This document shows positions 27,478 through 37,417 of a stretch of DNA of 64,000 nt, in pieces (within the stretch, counting starts at the first letter, position 1; every line of letters starts with the position of its first letter). A program made the translations under genes and the position numbers. Below the pieces are notes generated by a model. That model searched no databases. It saw only the letters and a program-made list of their open reading frames with translations, and had not been told where the DNA came from. Location of the stretch: contig JAEWZB010000121.1 of assembly GCA_023395515.1 (NCBI GenBank), positions 11,119 through 75,118 on the forward strand, written 5' to 3'. Source of the stretch: Bacillota bacterium. GTDB taxonomy: Bacteria; Bacillota; Syntrophomonadia; Syntrophomonadales; Syntrophomonadaceae.

Positions 27478-28640
27478 TGACGGCTCAACAGAATATTATA
27501 GTTTTGGGCTCAACCGGTTCGATTGGAACTCAAACTTTAGAAATAGTAGATAATTATCCGGAAAAATTTAAAGTAGTTGGTTTAGCCGCTAAAGATGAAG
27601 TGGCAGAGCTTAACCGGCAAATAAAAAAATATAGGCCGGAAATGGTAGCAGTAGCAACTGAGGCAGCTTATGGGGAGCTGCAAAGAGAATGGGGAAATCA
27701 GATCAAAATTGGGTTAGGTACTCAGGGTTTATGTGAAGTTGCGGCATTAGCCGCGGCTGATACTGTATTAGTGGCTTTAAGTGGGGCAGTAGGTATTTTG
27801 CCTACTATGGCGGCCATTAAAGCTAAAAAACGTATTGCTTTAGCTAATAAAGAAACCTTAGTAGCGGCTGGTGACATCGTAATGGAGGAAGCCAGGATTA
27901 ATCAAGTAGAGTTGCTTCCGGTAGATAGTGAACATTCGGCAGTTTTTCAGTGTTTGCTGGGTGAAGAGAAGTTTTTAGAAAATATTTGGCTAACTGCTTC
28001 GGGAGGGCCTTTTAAAAATTACTCTTTAGAAGAATTGGAACAAGTTACGGTAGAAATGGCTCTCAAACATCCTAATTGGAATATGGGCCCTAAAATTACT
28101 ATTGACTCTGCTACCCTAATGAACAAGGGTTTAGAAGTGATAGAGGCTCATCATTTGTTCAATGCCCCTTACGAAAATATTAAAGTGGTTATTCAACCGG
28201 AAAGTATCATCCATTCCATGGTGGAGCTTAATGATGGTTCTTTTCTGGCTCATCTGGGCACTCCCAACATGAAAATACCTATCCAATATGCTTTAACTTA
28301 CCCGGAGCGAATAAATACCGGGGTCGAAAAACTTGACTTTTATAAATTAGGGGAGATACATTTTAAGCGGCCGGATATGACCAGATTTCCCGCTTTAAAA
28401 TTAGCTTATGAAGCAGGTATAACCGGTGGCAGTATGCCCACCGTACTTAATGCAGCTAATGAAGTAGCAGTTAATTATTTCTTAGGTGGGGTAATTAAAT
28501 TTACCCAGATACCGGTTATAGTTGAACAGGTGATGCTAAAACATTCGGCTATGGCAACTCCTGATTTATCAGCTATATTAGAAATTGACCAATGGGCCAG
28601 AACCAGATGTAGTGAATTAATTGCTAAGGAGGTTAATTAA
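27477..28640 (+). CDS. dxr: 1-deoxy-D-xylulose 5-phosphate reductoisomerase
   Basis: Second step of the MEP isoprenoid pathway: DXP to MEP with NADPH. It is 387 residues with the Rossmann motif GSTGSIGTQTLEI, ALANKETLVAAGD, the metal-site region PVDSEHSA and MNKGLEVIEAHHLF. One-base overlaps (TAATG) with ytvI and rseP. Together with ispG nearby it indicates use of the MEP pathway. Confidence 0.97.
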   Translation: MTAQQNIIVLGSTGSIGTQTLEIVDNYPEKFKVVGLAAKDEVAELNRQIKKYRPEMVAVATEAAYGELQREWGNQIKIGLGTQGLCEVAALAAADTVLVALSGAVGILPTMAAIKAKKRIALANKETLVAAGDIVMEEARINQVELLPVDSEHSAVFQCLLGEEKFLENIWLTASGGPFKNYSLEELEQVTVEMALKHPNWNMGPKITIDSATLMNKGLEVIEAHHLFNAPYENIKVVIQPESIIHSMVELNDGSFLAHLGTPNMKIPIQYALTYPERINTGVEKLDFYKLGEIHFKRPDMTRFPALKLAYEAGITGGSMPTVLNAANEVAVNYFLGGVIKFTQIPVIVEQVMLKHSAMATPDLSAILEIDQWARTRCSELIAKEVN

Positions 28641-29665
28641 TGTCAGTTATTATTACGCTTTTAATAATAGCAGTTCTTGTATTAGTTCATGAATGGGGGC
28701 ATTTCATAACTGCCCGGCGTATAGGAATACCAGTACATGAATTTGCTTTAGGTTTTGGGTATAAGCTTTTTTCTATAAAGAAAGATGGGGTTGAATACTC
28801 GATTAGACTTATACCTTTAGGCGGATTTGTCCGCATGGCCGGAGAAGAATTAGGCGATCTTAGTGAACCGAGCGGCTACAGTAATAGGACTCCCTTGGAG
28901 AAAATAAGGGTAGCTTTCGCCGGTCCTTTTATGAATTTTGTTTTAGCTGTACTAGTTTTTATTTATATTTATACTTTTATAGGTATACCCCACTCTACTG
29001 ATGAGCCTATTTTAGGCAAGGTGATGGAAGATAAACCGGCTTATGCAGGCGGATTGCGGGAAAACGACCGGGTTATTGAAATTAACGGTATTAAGGTTAA
29101 TACCTGGAATGATTTTACCCAGCATATTGTTCAAACTGAAAAAGGAGCCTCCATGGAAATGCTGGTGGAACGTAATGGACAAATGCAAACCTTTACTATA
29201 AAGCCTGAGCCCAATGAAAGTAACGGTCAGCCTGCTATAGGAGTACTAAGTAAGCTCATTTATGAAAAACAAAATATTTTAACTTCTATAGTTTTTGGTT
29301 TACAGCAAACTTATGAATTAACCCTGCTATTATTGGCGGGATTATGGACGATGATTACCGGTGGAGCTTCTATGCAAGACTTAGCCGGCCCGGTAGGAAT
29401 TACTAAGCTGGTGGGAGAGGCGGCTGAAATAGGAATCGTATATTTATTAAATTTTGCCGCCTTTTTAAGTATAAACTTAGGTATTTTAAATCTTCTGCCC
29501 ATTCCGGCTTTAGATGGAAGTAAAATAGTATTTGCCACTATTGAAGGTATCCGTAGGAAACCAATTGAACCGGAAAAAGAAGGCTTTATTCATTGGTTAG
29601 GATTTTTATTCTTAATGTTATTAATTGTAGTAGTTACTTACAATGATATAATCAAGCTATTTTAG
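28640..29665 (+). CDS. rseP: Site-2 intramembrane metalloprotease RseP/RasP
   Basis: Membrane zinc protease that cuts anti-sigma factors and leftover signal peptides. It is 341 residues with the zinc motif HEWGH at 17-21 in the first membrane helix, a PDZ domain at about 125-195 and the third ligand motif LLPIPALDG near residue 285, in a later helix. ATG overlaps the dxr stop. Order uppS-cdsA-dxr-rseP-ispG-proS is conserved in Firmicutes. Confidence 0.96.
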   Translation: MSVIITLLIIAVLVLVHEWGHFITARRIGIPVHEFALGFGYKLFSIKKDGVEYSIRLIPLGGFVRMAGEELGDLSEPSGYSNRTPLEKIRVAFAGPFMNFVLAVLVFIYIYTFIGIPHSTDEPILGKVMEDKPAYAGGLRENDRVIEINGIKVNTWNDFTQHIVQTEKGASMEMLVERNGQMQTFTIKPEPNESNGQPAIGVLSKLIYEKQNILTSIVFGLQQTYELTLLLLAGLWTMITGGASMQDLAGPVGITKLVGEAAEIGIVYLLNFAAFLSINLGILNLLPIPALDGSKIVFATIEGIRRKPIEPEKEGFIHWLGFLFLMLLIVVVTYNDIIKLF

Positions 29666-29677
29666 GAATGAGTTGTA

Positions 29678-30727
29678 ATGAAAAGAGAAACTAAAGTAAT
29701 TAAAATAGGTGATGTGGCTATTGGGGGTACTAATCCTATAGTAGTGCAATCCATGACTACTACTGATACCAGGGATACCCGGTCTACCGTGGCCCAAATT
29801 AAAAGGCTGGAGGCAGCCGGCTGTGAAATCGTAAGGGTAGCCGTAATCGATGAAGAGGCGGCCGGGAATATTGCGCAAATAAAAAAAGGCATTAATATCC
29901 CTCTAATAGCCGATATTCATTTTGATTATAAATTGGCCTTAAAAAGCGTAGCCGCAGGAGCTGATGGCCTGCGCATAAATCCGGGTAATATAGGGGACCA
30001 AAATAAGGTTAAAGAGGTAGTAAAGGCTTGTAAGGATCAAGCTATACCTATACGCATAGGGGTTAATGCCGGTTCCTTGGATAAAGCCATTTTAGCTAAA
30101 TATGGGGAAATTAACGCCCTGGGCATGGTGGAAAGTGCTAAACAGAATATAAGTATTTTAGAAGACATGGATTTTACCGATATAAAAATTTCTCTTAAAG
30201 CATCCGCAGTTCAGCTAACCGTAGAGGCCTATAAGTTAATGGCCGCCGAAGTTTCTTACCCATTACATCTGGGTATCACGGAAGCCGGTACTAAAGATCG
30301 GGGCCTGATAAAATCGGCCTTGGGTTTAGGGATGTTATTAAGCCAAGGTATTGGCGACACCATAAGGGTATCCTTAACTGCCGATCCGGTAGAAGAAGTT
30401 TGGGCTGCTTATGAAATATTAAGAAATCTTAATTTGCGTAACCGGGGCATAGAAATAGTATCCTGTCCTACTTGCGGAAGATGCGAAATTGACCTTATTA
30501 ATATTGCCGAAGCCGTGGACAAGGAGTTACGGGATATAGACAAGCCGATTAAAATTGCGGTTATGGGCTGTGTAGTAAACGGGCCGGGGGAAGCTAAAGA
30601 GGCTGACTTTGGCATCGCCGGAGGGCGAGGTTTAGGACTCTTATTTAAAAAAGGCGAGATTATAAGAAAAGTTAAAGAAGAAGAACTGGTAAATGAACTA
30701 TTAAAAGAAATACACAATTCATTCTAG
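29678..30727 (+). CDS. ispG: 4-hydroxy-3-methylbut-2-en-1-yl diphosphate synthase
   Basis: Iron-sulfur enzyme of the MEP pathway acting on MEcPP, expected to use flavodoxin or ferredoxin. It is 349 residues: TIM-barrel domain starting VQSMTTTDTRDT and the cluster ligands Cys263, Cys266 (SCPTCGRCEI) and Cys298 (MGCVVNGPGEAKEADFG) all present. ATG at 29678. The symbol gcpE is also used. Confidence 0.97.
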   Translation: MKRETKVIKIGDVAIGGTNPIVVQSMTTTDTRDTRSTVAQIKRLEAAGCEIVRVAVIDEEAAGNIAQIKKGINIPLIADIHFDYKLALKSVAAGADGLRINPGNIGDQNKVKEVVKACKDQAIPIRIGVNAGSLDKAILAKYGEINALGMVESAKQNISILEDMDFTDIKISLKASAVQLTVEAYKLMAAEVSYPLHLGITEAGTKDRGLIKSALGLGMLLSQGIGDTIRVSLTADPVEEVWAAYEILRNLNLRNRGIEIVSCPTCGRCEIDLINIAEAVDKELRDIDKPIKIAVMGCVVNGPGEAKEADFGIAGGRGLGLLFKKGEIIRKVKEEELVNELLKEIHNSF

Positions 30728-30739
30728 GAGGTATTGGCC

Positions 30740-32440
30740 GTGAAGTCATCAGAACTTTTTTATCCCACCCTTAGAGAAGTACCTAGTGAAGCGGAAATTG
30801 TCAGTCACCAATTGCTTTTAAGAGCAGGATTTATCAGGAGAGCTACGGCAGGAGTTTATACTTATCTGCCTTTAGGATATCGGGTAATAAGAAAGATAAT
30901 GCAGATAGTCCGGGAAGAAATGGATAGGGCCGGGGGTCAGGAAGTATTAATGCCTATTATCCAACCTCGGGAATTATGGGAAGCATCAGGCCGGTGGTCA
31001 GTTTATGGGGATGAAATGTTTCGTTTAACTGACCGGCATAACCGTCATTTTGCTTTAGGCCCTACCCATGAAGAATTAATAACTACCTTAGTAGATGGTG
31101 ATGTTCACTCTTATCGTGATTTGCCTTTGCTTTTATACCAGATGCAAAATAAATACCGGGATGAAATCAGACCCCGTTTTGGTTTGATGCGGGGCCGGGA
31201 ATTTATTATGAAAGACTTATATTCTTTCGATATCGATGATAAAGCTTTGGACATATCTTACCGTAAAATGTATGAAGCTTATAATCGCATTTATGAAAGG
31301 TTAAATCTTAAATTTAGAGTAGTAGAAGCGGATAGTGGTGCAATTGGCGGTAATGAAAGCCACGAGTTTATGGTTTTAGCTGAAACGGGAGAATCGGAAA
31401 TAGTGTACTGCGAAAAATGTAATTATGCGGCTAATGTGGAGAAAGCCGAATGTATTATGCCTGAGGCTGATCAAAAGGAAGCCCGGCTGGAAATTGCCAA
31501 AATCCATACTCCCGGTCAAAAAACTATCCAGGATATAGTTGACCATTTTAATATTCCTCATGAAAAACAGATTAAAACCCTGATGTATTTGGCTGACCAA
31601 GAATTAGTGGCCGTAGTTTTAAGGGGAGACCGGGAGCTAAATGAGATTAAACTGAAAAATGCTCTAGGCTGTAATACAGTATTTATGGCAGATGAGAGAA
31701 CGGTTAGCGAAGCATGTAGAGCCGGATTTGGTTCTCTGGGTCCGGTAGGATTAAATATTAAAGTATATGCCGATCTGGAAGTTACTAAGATGTATAATTT
31801 TGCTTGTGGTGCTAATGAAAATGATTACCACTACATTAATGTTAATCTGGGGCGGGATTTTGTCCCCGAAAAAATATTAGATTTAAGAAATGCGGTAGCC
31901 GGAGATTTATGTCCGGAGTGCAGTGAACCATTATTTGTAGTCCGGGGCATTGAAGTTGGGCATATATTTAAACTGGGTACTAAGTATTCCCAAGCCCTGG
32001 GAGCAACATTTTTAGATGCAGAAGGTCAAGAAAAACCAATGGTAATGGGATGTTATGGTATTGGGGTTTCCCGAACTATGGCGGCTGCGGTGGAGCAGAA
32101 TTATGATGAACATGGAATCATCTGGCCGATACCTATTGCTCCTTATCATGTAATAGTAGTAACCGTTAATGTGAAAAATGAAGAATTAAATACGGCCGCT
32201 CTATCAATCTATGATGAACTAACTGCCGCCGGTATCGAAGTTATTTTAGATGACCGGGATGAAAGAGCCGGAGTTAAATTCAAAGATGCTGATTTGATAG
32301 GCATTCCGATCCGAATTACCATAGGACCAAAGTCTTGGCAGGAAAACCAGGTGGAAGTGAAGAAAAGAGGGAAAGATGAATCTGTATTAGTAGACAGAGC
32401 CTTAGTTTTGGAAACGATTATGAGTATGGTTAACCCTTAA
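30740..32440 (+). CDS. proS: Prolyl-tRNA synthetase (bacterial type with editing domain)
   Basis: Class II synthetase charging tRNA-Pro. 566 residues, with the three class II motifs (PLGYRVIRKI region; RDEIRPRFGLMRGREFIMKD in part; GCYGIGVSRTMAA), an inserted INS editing domain (about 225-400) and a C-terminal anticodon domain. The start is GTG 30740, 8 nt after AGGAGG; a TTG at 30734 is too close to the SD. No T-box leader is visible upstream. Confidence 0.96.
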   Translation: MKSSELFYPTLREVPSEAEIVSHQLLLRAGFIRRATAGVYTYLPLGYRVIRKIMQIVREEMDRAGGQEVLMPIIQPRELWEASGRWSVYGDEMFRLTDRHNRHFALGPTHEELITTLVDGDVHSYRDLPLLLYQMQNKYRDEIRPRFGLMRGREFIMKDLYSFDIDDKALDISYRKMYEAYNRIYERLNLKFRVVEADSGAIGGNESHEFMVLAETGESEIVYCEKCNYAANVEKAECIMPEADQKEARLEIAKIHTPGQKTIQDIVDHFNIPHEKQIKTLMYLADQELVAVVLRGDRELNEIKLKNALGCNTVFMADERTVSEACRAGFGSLGPVGLNIKVYADLEVTKMYNFACGANENDYHYINVNLGRDFVPEKILDLRNAVAGDLCPECSEPLFVVRGIEVGHIFKLGTKYSQALGATFLDAEGQEKPMVMGCYGIGVSRTMAAAVEQNYDEHGIIWPIPIAPYHVIVVTVNVKNEELNTAALSIYDELTAAGIEVILDDRDERAGVKFKDADLIGIPIRITIGPKSWQENQVEVKKRGKDESVLVDRALVLETIMSMVNP

Positions 32441-32461
32441 TATTTAGGTTAGGGTGAGAAG

Positions 32462-33127
32462 ATGTCAGTTTATGAAATAATATTTAAGTTAACATTAGCT
32501 TGTATTTTAGGTGGTCTGATTGGATTAGAAAGAGAAAGCTTAAATAGACCGGCTGGACTTAGAACCTACACCTTAGTTTGTGTAGGTTCGGCCTTAGCTA
32601 TGGTAGTTTCTTTAGATATGTATTTCCAATATTATCAAACCGTTAATGCTGATCCGGGGCGTATAGCAGCTCAGGTTATAAGTGGTATCGGATTTTTAGG
32701 AGCCGGAACCATTATGCGTGAAGGTGCCACAGTTAGGGGATTAACTACCGCCGCCGGACTGTGGGTAGTAGCCTGCATAGGCTTAGCCGTGGGGGCTGGC
32801 CTCTATGTGCCGGCTATCGCCACAACTATAATTATTTTGTTTATTTTAATTTATTTTATAAGGTTTGAGCAAAAGTTTACCGGGATGCGGGAATATAAAG
32901 GGTTGGTGCTGGTAGTAGAAGATAAACCGGGGCAGGTTGGGACTATAGGTTCCATTCTGGGTGATCTGGGAATTTCCATTAAAAATATTCAATTATCCCG
33001 CCTGGAAGGCGAAATTGATTTAGAAATAGAATTATTATTGCAATTGCCTACTAATATTTTAATTAGTCAAGTGATTGAAGAATTATCTCATGTAACCGGT
33101 TTAAGAAATATTGATAGACTGAACTAG
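32462..33127 (+). CDS. MgtC/SapB family membrane protein with ACT-like tail
   Basis: 221 residues. The N-terminal MgtC domain has about four or five membrane helices with GGLIGLERESLNRPAGLRTY in part, AAQVISGIGFLGAGTIMREG in part, and VRGLTTAAGLWV. A soluble C-terminal domain (about 140-221) resembles ACT domains (KPGQVGTIGSILGDLGIS). MgtC proteins are linked to Mg2+ stress and ATPase control; the function in this organism is unproven. A second, shorter MgtC-like gene lies at 61325. Confidence 0.88.
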   Translation: MSVYEIIFKLTLACILGGLIGLERESLNRPAGLRTYTLVCVGSALAMVVSLDMYFQYYQTVNADPGRIAAQVISGIGFLGAGTIMREGATVRGLTTAAGLWVVACIGLAVGAGLYVPAIATTIIILFILIYFIRFEQKFTGMREYKGLVLVVEDKPGQVGTIGSILGDLGISIKNIQLSRLEGEIDLEIELLLQLPTNILISQVIEELSHVTGLRNIDRLN

Positions 33128-33156
33128 AAGAACATGGCTTCAAAAGGGGAGTTAAT

Positions 33157-36100
33157 GTGAAAGATTTTTATGATTTTTTTTATGAGTTTACTGAGGAAAA
33201 ATGTTGTGATAAATGGATAGATGCTAAAATAGTAAAGTTAGAAGTTTTTAATAATAGGTCATTATGGCGATTACACCTTATTACCCAATATCCCATTAAT
33301 GTAAAAGAAATTAATCAGGTAAAAAGCCAATTATTAAAAAAGCTGACCTTTTTAAATGAAATAGAATTTGTGCCTTTAATAGATAACCCTAAATTATTGA
33401 AGGAAATCATAGCTCAACATAAGGATGAATTATCATCCTCTTTCTTTTCTAGCCCGGAATTAAAAAATTCGGTAGAATGGCATATTGGTAATGCACGTAT
33501 AGATTTAAAGACTAGTGATCAGCCGGCTTTTACCTTCCTGATGGAAAATGAAATTTGTATTAAGTTAGCAGATTGGTTATGGGACAATTATCTGCTAAGA
33601 GTAGTAGTTAGAGCTATAGAATCTAATCTGGGAGAAATAGAAAAAGAAGTAGAGCTATTTATTCCGCAAAAGGAATTGACCGTAATTGAAAATGCGGTTC
33701 CTGCTGCTGAAAACAGCTTTGTCAAGCGTAAGCCTATGCGCAGGGAACGGCGCTCTAATTTAAAGAGTGACAGTGAAACTATAAAAATAGCGGAAGTAGT
33801 AGAAGGCTTAAAAACAGTTATCGTAGAGGGTGAAGTATGGCATAAGGAGAATACTCAGCTTAGAGACGGACGTTATGTTATCAGTTATTATTTAACTGAT
33901 TATTCGGATTCTATCCTAATTAAAACTTTTATTGATAATCTGGAAGAGGACGAAATCAGAGTCGGGGATTGGATAAAGGTGCAAGGCAGCGTAAGATACG
34001 ATAATTTTGCCCGGGAAATTGTACTTTATCTGGATGCCTATTTACAAGGGGAAAAAGCGGAGCGCTTAGATAATAGCCCCTTAAAACGAGTAGAATTACA
34101 TTTACATACTAAAATGAGTGCTATGGATGGTTTAACTGAAATTGATGAGGTAATAAAACGGGCAGCTAAGTGGAACCATCCGGCTATTGCCATTACCGAC
34201 CACGGGTGTATTCAAGCTTTCCCTGATGCCTATCAAGCTGCCCAGAAATATAATATTAAAGTTATTTACGGGGTAGAAGCCTATTTAGTCAATGAGGACA
34301 AAAAGGAAAGACCCTATCATATTATTTTGTTAGCTAAAAACCGGGAAGGTTTAAAAAACTTATATAACCTGGTCAGTATTTCCTATCTGGATCATTATTA
34401 CCGTTTCCCTAAAATACCCCGGCGGGTTTTAGCCGAATATAGACAAGGCCTATTGCTGGGCACGGCTTGTGAAGCGGGAGAACTCTATACCGCCATAGTA
34501 AATAAAGCTGCCCCGGAAGAAATAGAGAAAATTGCGGCTTTTTATGATTATTTAGAAATTCAACCTTTACAAAATAATGAGTTTTTAATCAGGGAAGGTT
34601 TAGTAGAAAGTAAAAATGATTTAGAACAGATAAATAAAGACATAATCGAGTGGGGAGAAAAGCTTAATATCCCAGTTGTAGCTACTGGTGATGTGCACTT
34701 TTTAGATCCTAATCATGAAATATACCGGCGTATCATTCAAGCGGGCCAGGGCTATGAGGATGTGGAGCATGAATTACCCCTTTATTTTAAAACTACCGAG
34801 GAAATGTTAAATGACTTCAGCTATCTGGGAGATGCTAATGCGCACAAGGTAGTAATCGAAAACCCACTTAATATTGCCAATCAAATTGAAAGTATTAAAC
34901 CGGTGCCGGATGGCTTTTATCCTCCTAAAATTGACGGAGCTGAAGAGGAAATAACTAATTTAACCTGGAATGATGCTTGTGCCAAGTACGGGGGTAAGCT
35001 GCCGGAAATAGTAGAAGCCAGAATAAAACGGGAACTTGATTCGATTACCAAACATGGCTTTAGTGTTTTATATCTTATTGCCCATAAGCTGGTTAAAAAG
35101 TCTAATGATGATGGCTATTTAGTAGGGTCCCGGGGTTCGGTAGGTTCTTCCTTGGTAGCCTATTTTACCGGTATTACTGAGGTAAATCCCTTACCCCCCC
35201 ATTATAGATGTTTGCACTGTAAAAATTCGGAGTTTCCTCCCGAGGGGTCAGTAGGTTGTGGAGCAGATTTACCGGCTAAACTGTGCGATTGTGGTCACGA
35301 GTTTATAAAAGATGGATTTGATATTCCTTTTGAAACATTTTTAGGTTTTGAAGGGGATAAAGTACCCGATATTGATCTGAATTTCTCCGGCGAATACCAA
35401 AGTAAGGCTCATCAATACGTAGAAGAACTATTTGGCAGTGATAATGTATTTAGAGCCGGAACTATTTCTACTATTGCCGAAAAAACTGCTTTTGGTTTTG
35501 TGAAAAAGTATATGGAAAATAAAGGGGAAATAATAAAAAATTCCGAAACTAATAGATTAGTTAAAGGAATTACCGGAGTAAGAAGAACTACCGGGCAACA
35601 TCCGGGTGGATTAATAGTAGTGCCCCGGGATAGAAATATTTACGAGTTTACGCCCTTGCAACATCCGGCGGAAAATAAGGATTCAGGAGTTATTACAACT
35701 CATTTTGAATATCATGCTATTGGTGATCAATTAGTTAAGTTGGACATCTTAGGCCATGACGATCCCACCGTAATTAAAGAGCTGGAAGATTTAACCGGTA
35801 TAGATGCGGCTACGATTAGTCTTAGCGAAAAGGAGACTATGAAACTTTTTTCTTCCGTTGACCCCCTGGGAATTAAATCAGCCGCTATTGACTCTAGTGT
35901 AGGTACTTTTGGTATTCCGGAATTTGGGACTAAATTTGTGCGGCAAATGTTAGAAGCTACCCGGCCTACCACTTTCTCTGAATTAGTCCGTATCAGCGGT
36001 TTATCTCATGGTACCGATGTATGGCTGAATAATGCCCAAAACTTAATATCCAATAATGTGGCTAAATTAAATGAAGTTATTTGTACCCGAGATGATATTA

Positions 36101-36789
36101 TGACTTTTCTTATTTATAAAGGTATGGATAAGAAGCAAGCTTTCAAGATAATGGAAAAAGTAAGAAAAGGTAAAGGCCTAAATAGGGAAGATGAAGCCCT
36201 TATGAGGGAAAACCAAGTTCCTGAATGGTATATAGATTCTTGTAACAAAATAAAATACATGTTTCCTAAAGCTCATGCGGTTGCTTATGTAACTATGGCC
36301 TATAGAATAGCCTTTTTTAAAGTTTATTATCCTTTAGCATTTTACGCCAGTTTCTTTAGTATTCGGGCGGAAGATTTTGAGGCGGAAACTATTTTAGCCG
36401 GTTACGATGCGGTTAATAACCGTATAAAAGCTATTGAAGCTTTAGGTTATCAGGCTAGCCAAAAGGACAAAAAATTAATACCGATTCTGGAATTAAGCTT
36501 GGAGATGTATGCCCGGGGCTTTCAGTTTTACCCGGTGGATATATTTAAATCTAGTGCCGATAAGTTTATGGCGAAAAATAATGGTTTAATACTGCCTTTT
36601 TCTGCTTTGCCTAATGTGGGCATAACCGCGGCCCGGGGTATTGCAGAAGCAGTCAAGCAAGGAGCTTTTGTTTCTGTGGAGGATTTTCAACAACGAACCC
36701 ATTTAAATAAAACGGCCATGGATGTTTTGAGAAGATATCATTGTTTTAGTGGTTTACCTGAAAGTACCCAAATTAGTTTATTTGGTTAA
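33157..36789 (+). CDS. polC: DNA polymerase III alpha subunit PolC lacking the exonuclease domain
   Basis: Replicative polymerase of Gram-positive type, 1210 residues versus roughly 1430 for standard PolC. Order: N-terminal domain (1-200), OB fold (about 215-305), PHP domain (from HLHT at 315-318), zinc region (HYRCLHC near 685-720), palm with D738 and D740 (PDIDLNFSG), and the C-terminal thumb/fingers. The DnaQ-like proofreading domain normally inserted in PHP is absent: IYGVEAYLVNED runs straight into PYHIILLAKNREG. All nine usual PHP metal-ligand positions are present (H315, H317, D348, H349, E374, H388, C438, D512, H514). GTG start at 33157. Confidence 0.95.
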   Translation: MKDFYDFFYEFTEEKCCDKWIDAKIVKLEVFNNRSLWRLHLITQYPINVKEINQVKSQLLKKLTFLNEIEFVPLIDNPKLLKEIIAQHKDELSSSFFSSPELKNSVEWHIGNARIDLKTSDQPAFTFLMENEICIKLADWLWDNYLLRVVVRAIESNLGEIEKEVELFIPQKELTVIENAVPAAENSFVKRKPMRRERRSNLKSDSETIKIAEVVEGLKTVIVEGEVWHKENTQLRDGRYVISYYLTDYSDSILIKTFIDNLEEDEIRVGDWIKVQGSVRYDNFAREIVLYLDAYLQGEKAERLDNSPLKRVELHLHTKMSAMDGLTEIDEVIKRAAKWNHPAIAITDHGCIQAFPDAYQAAQKYNIKVIYGVEAYLVNEDKKERPYHIILLAKNREGLKNLYNLVSISYLDHYYRFPKIPRRVLAEYRQGLLLGTACEAGELYTAIVNKAAPEEIEKIAAFYDYLEIQPLQNNEFLIREGLVESKNDLEQINKDIIEWGEKLNIPVVATGDVHFLDPNHEIYRRIIQAGQGYEDVEHELPLYFKTTEEMLNDFSYLGDANAHKVVIENPLNIANQIESIKPVPDGFYPPKIDGAEEEITNLTWNDACAKYGGKLPEIVEARIKRELDSITKHGFSVLYLIAHKLVKKSNDDGYLVGSRGSVGSSLVAYFTGITEVNPLPPHYRCLHCKNSEFPPEGSVGCGADLPAKLCDCGHEFIKDGFDIPFETFLGFEGDKVPDIDLNFSGEYQSKAHQYVEELFGSDNVFRAGTISTIAEKTAFGFVKKYMENKGEIIKNSETNRLVKGITGVRRTTGQHPGGLIVVPRDRNIYEFTPLQHPAENKDSGVITTHFEYHAIGDQLVKLDILGHDDPTVIKELEDLTGIDAATISLSEKETMKLFSSVDPLGIKSAAIDSSVGTFGIPEFGTKFVRQMLEATRPTTFSELVRISGLSHGTDVWLNNAQNLISNNVAKLNEVICTRDDIMTFLIYKGMDKKQAFKIMEKVRKGKGLNREDEALMRENQVPEWYIDSCNKIKYMFPKAHAVAYVTMAYRIAFFKVYYPLAFYASFFSIRAEDFEAETILAGYDAVNNRIKAIEALGYQASQKDKKLIPILELSLEMYARGFQFYPVDIFKSSADKFMAKNNGLILPFSALPNVGITAARGIAEAVKQGAFVSVEDFQQRTHLNKTAMDVLRRYHCFSGLPESTQISLFG

Positions 36790-36823
36790 ATACAGCAACT
36801 TATGCTCATATTTGTATAGCAAC

Positions 36824-36853
36824 TTGAATAAAGTTATTTCAATGTGTTATACT
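36824..36853 (+). promoter_or_regulatory. Probable sigma-A promoter for the rimP-nusA operon
   Basis: TTGAAT and TATACT are separated by 18 nt, in the 158-nt gap between polC and rimP, about 95 nt before the rimP start. Confidence 0.6.
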
Positions 36854-36884
36854 TTTACTAAGCTAACCAATATTTACGATTTAG

Positions 36885-36907
36885 AAGTGGGTGCGGACCC
36901 ACTTTTT
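36885..36907 (+). terminator. Attenuator-like hairpin in the rimP leader
   Basis: AAGTGGGT-GCGG-ACCCACTT followed by further Ts, between the promoter at 36824 and rimP. A hairpin of this form is known upstream of rimP-nusA in many bacteria (rimP leader). Autoregulation through NusA is a common proposal; here it is inference. Confidence 0.7.
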
Positions 36908-36947
36908 CTATTGTAAAGACACCCATGAATAATTTAGGGGGTGAAAA

Positions 36948-37406
36948 ATGATGGCTGAAAATTATACAAAACGACTGGAAGAGTTATTAGAGGGGCAACT
37001 TAATACTATTAATGTAGAGCTGGTTAATGTAGAATACCGTATGGAGAATAAAGACCAGATGCTGCGTATTTTCATTGATCATAGTGAAGGCGTAGATTTG
37101 GGGCTTTGTACTGAGGTTACGAAGCTAGTTAAAAAGCTCATAGATGATACTGATATTAATTATGACCATTTGGAAGTTTCTTCTCCCGGCTTGGATAGGA
37201 TTATTAAAAGAAACAAGCATCCGGAAAGATTTATAGGACAACAAGTTAAAGTTAAAACCCTGAAATCTTTTCCTGGACCGCGGAAATTAGTAGGAATATT
37301 AACCCAGGTTAATGATGAAATGATAACAGTTGCAGATGATACTGATAATTATGAAATATTTTGGGATGTAGTCACGACCTTAAGACTTCATTCAGATTTT
37401 AATTAG
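36948..37406 (+). CDS. rimP: Ribosome maturation factor RimP
   Basis: Assists 30S assembly. It is 152 residues with an N-terminal alpha/beta domain (VELVNVEYRMENKDQMLRIF in part; LEVSSPGLDRII) and a C-terminal SH3-like domain. Starts at the first of two ATGs behind GGGGGTG. First gene of the rimP-nusA-ylxR-ylxQ-infB-rbfA operon. Confidence 0.95.
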   Translation: MMAENYTKRLEELLEGQLNTINVELVNVEYRMENKDQMLRIFIDHSEGVDLGLCTEVTKLVKKLIDDTDINYDHLEVSSPGLDRIIKRNKHPERFIGQQVKVKTLKSFPGPRKLVGILTQVNDEMITVADDTDNYEIFWDVVTTLRLHSDFN

Positions 37407-37417
37407 GAGGAGGTACA

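Noticed and set aside
30690..30740. T-box leader before proS
   Set aside because: Only 12 nt separate ispG from the proS start, with no T-box or specifier structure.
35727..35972. Antisense open frames inside large genes (polC and others)
   Set aside because: They lie entirely opposite well-supported genes, lack SDs and have no recognisable motifs.
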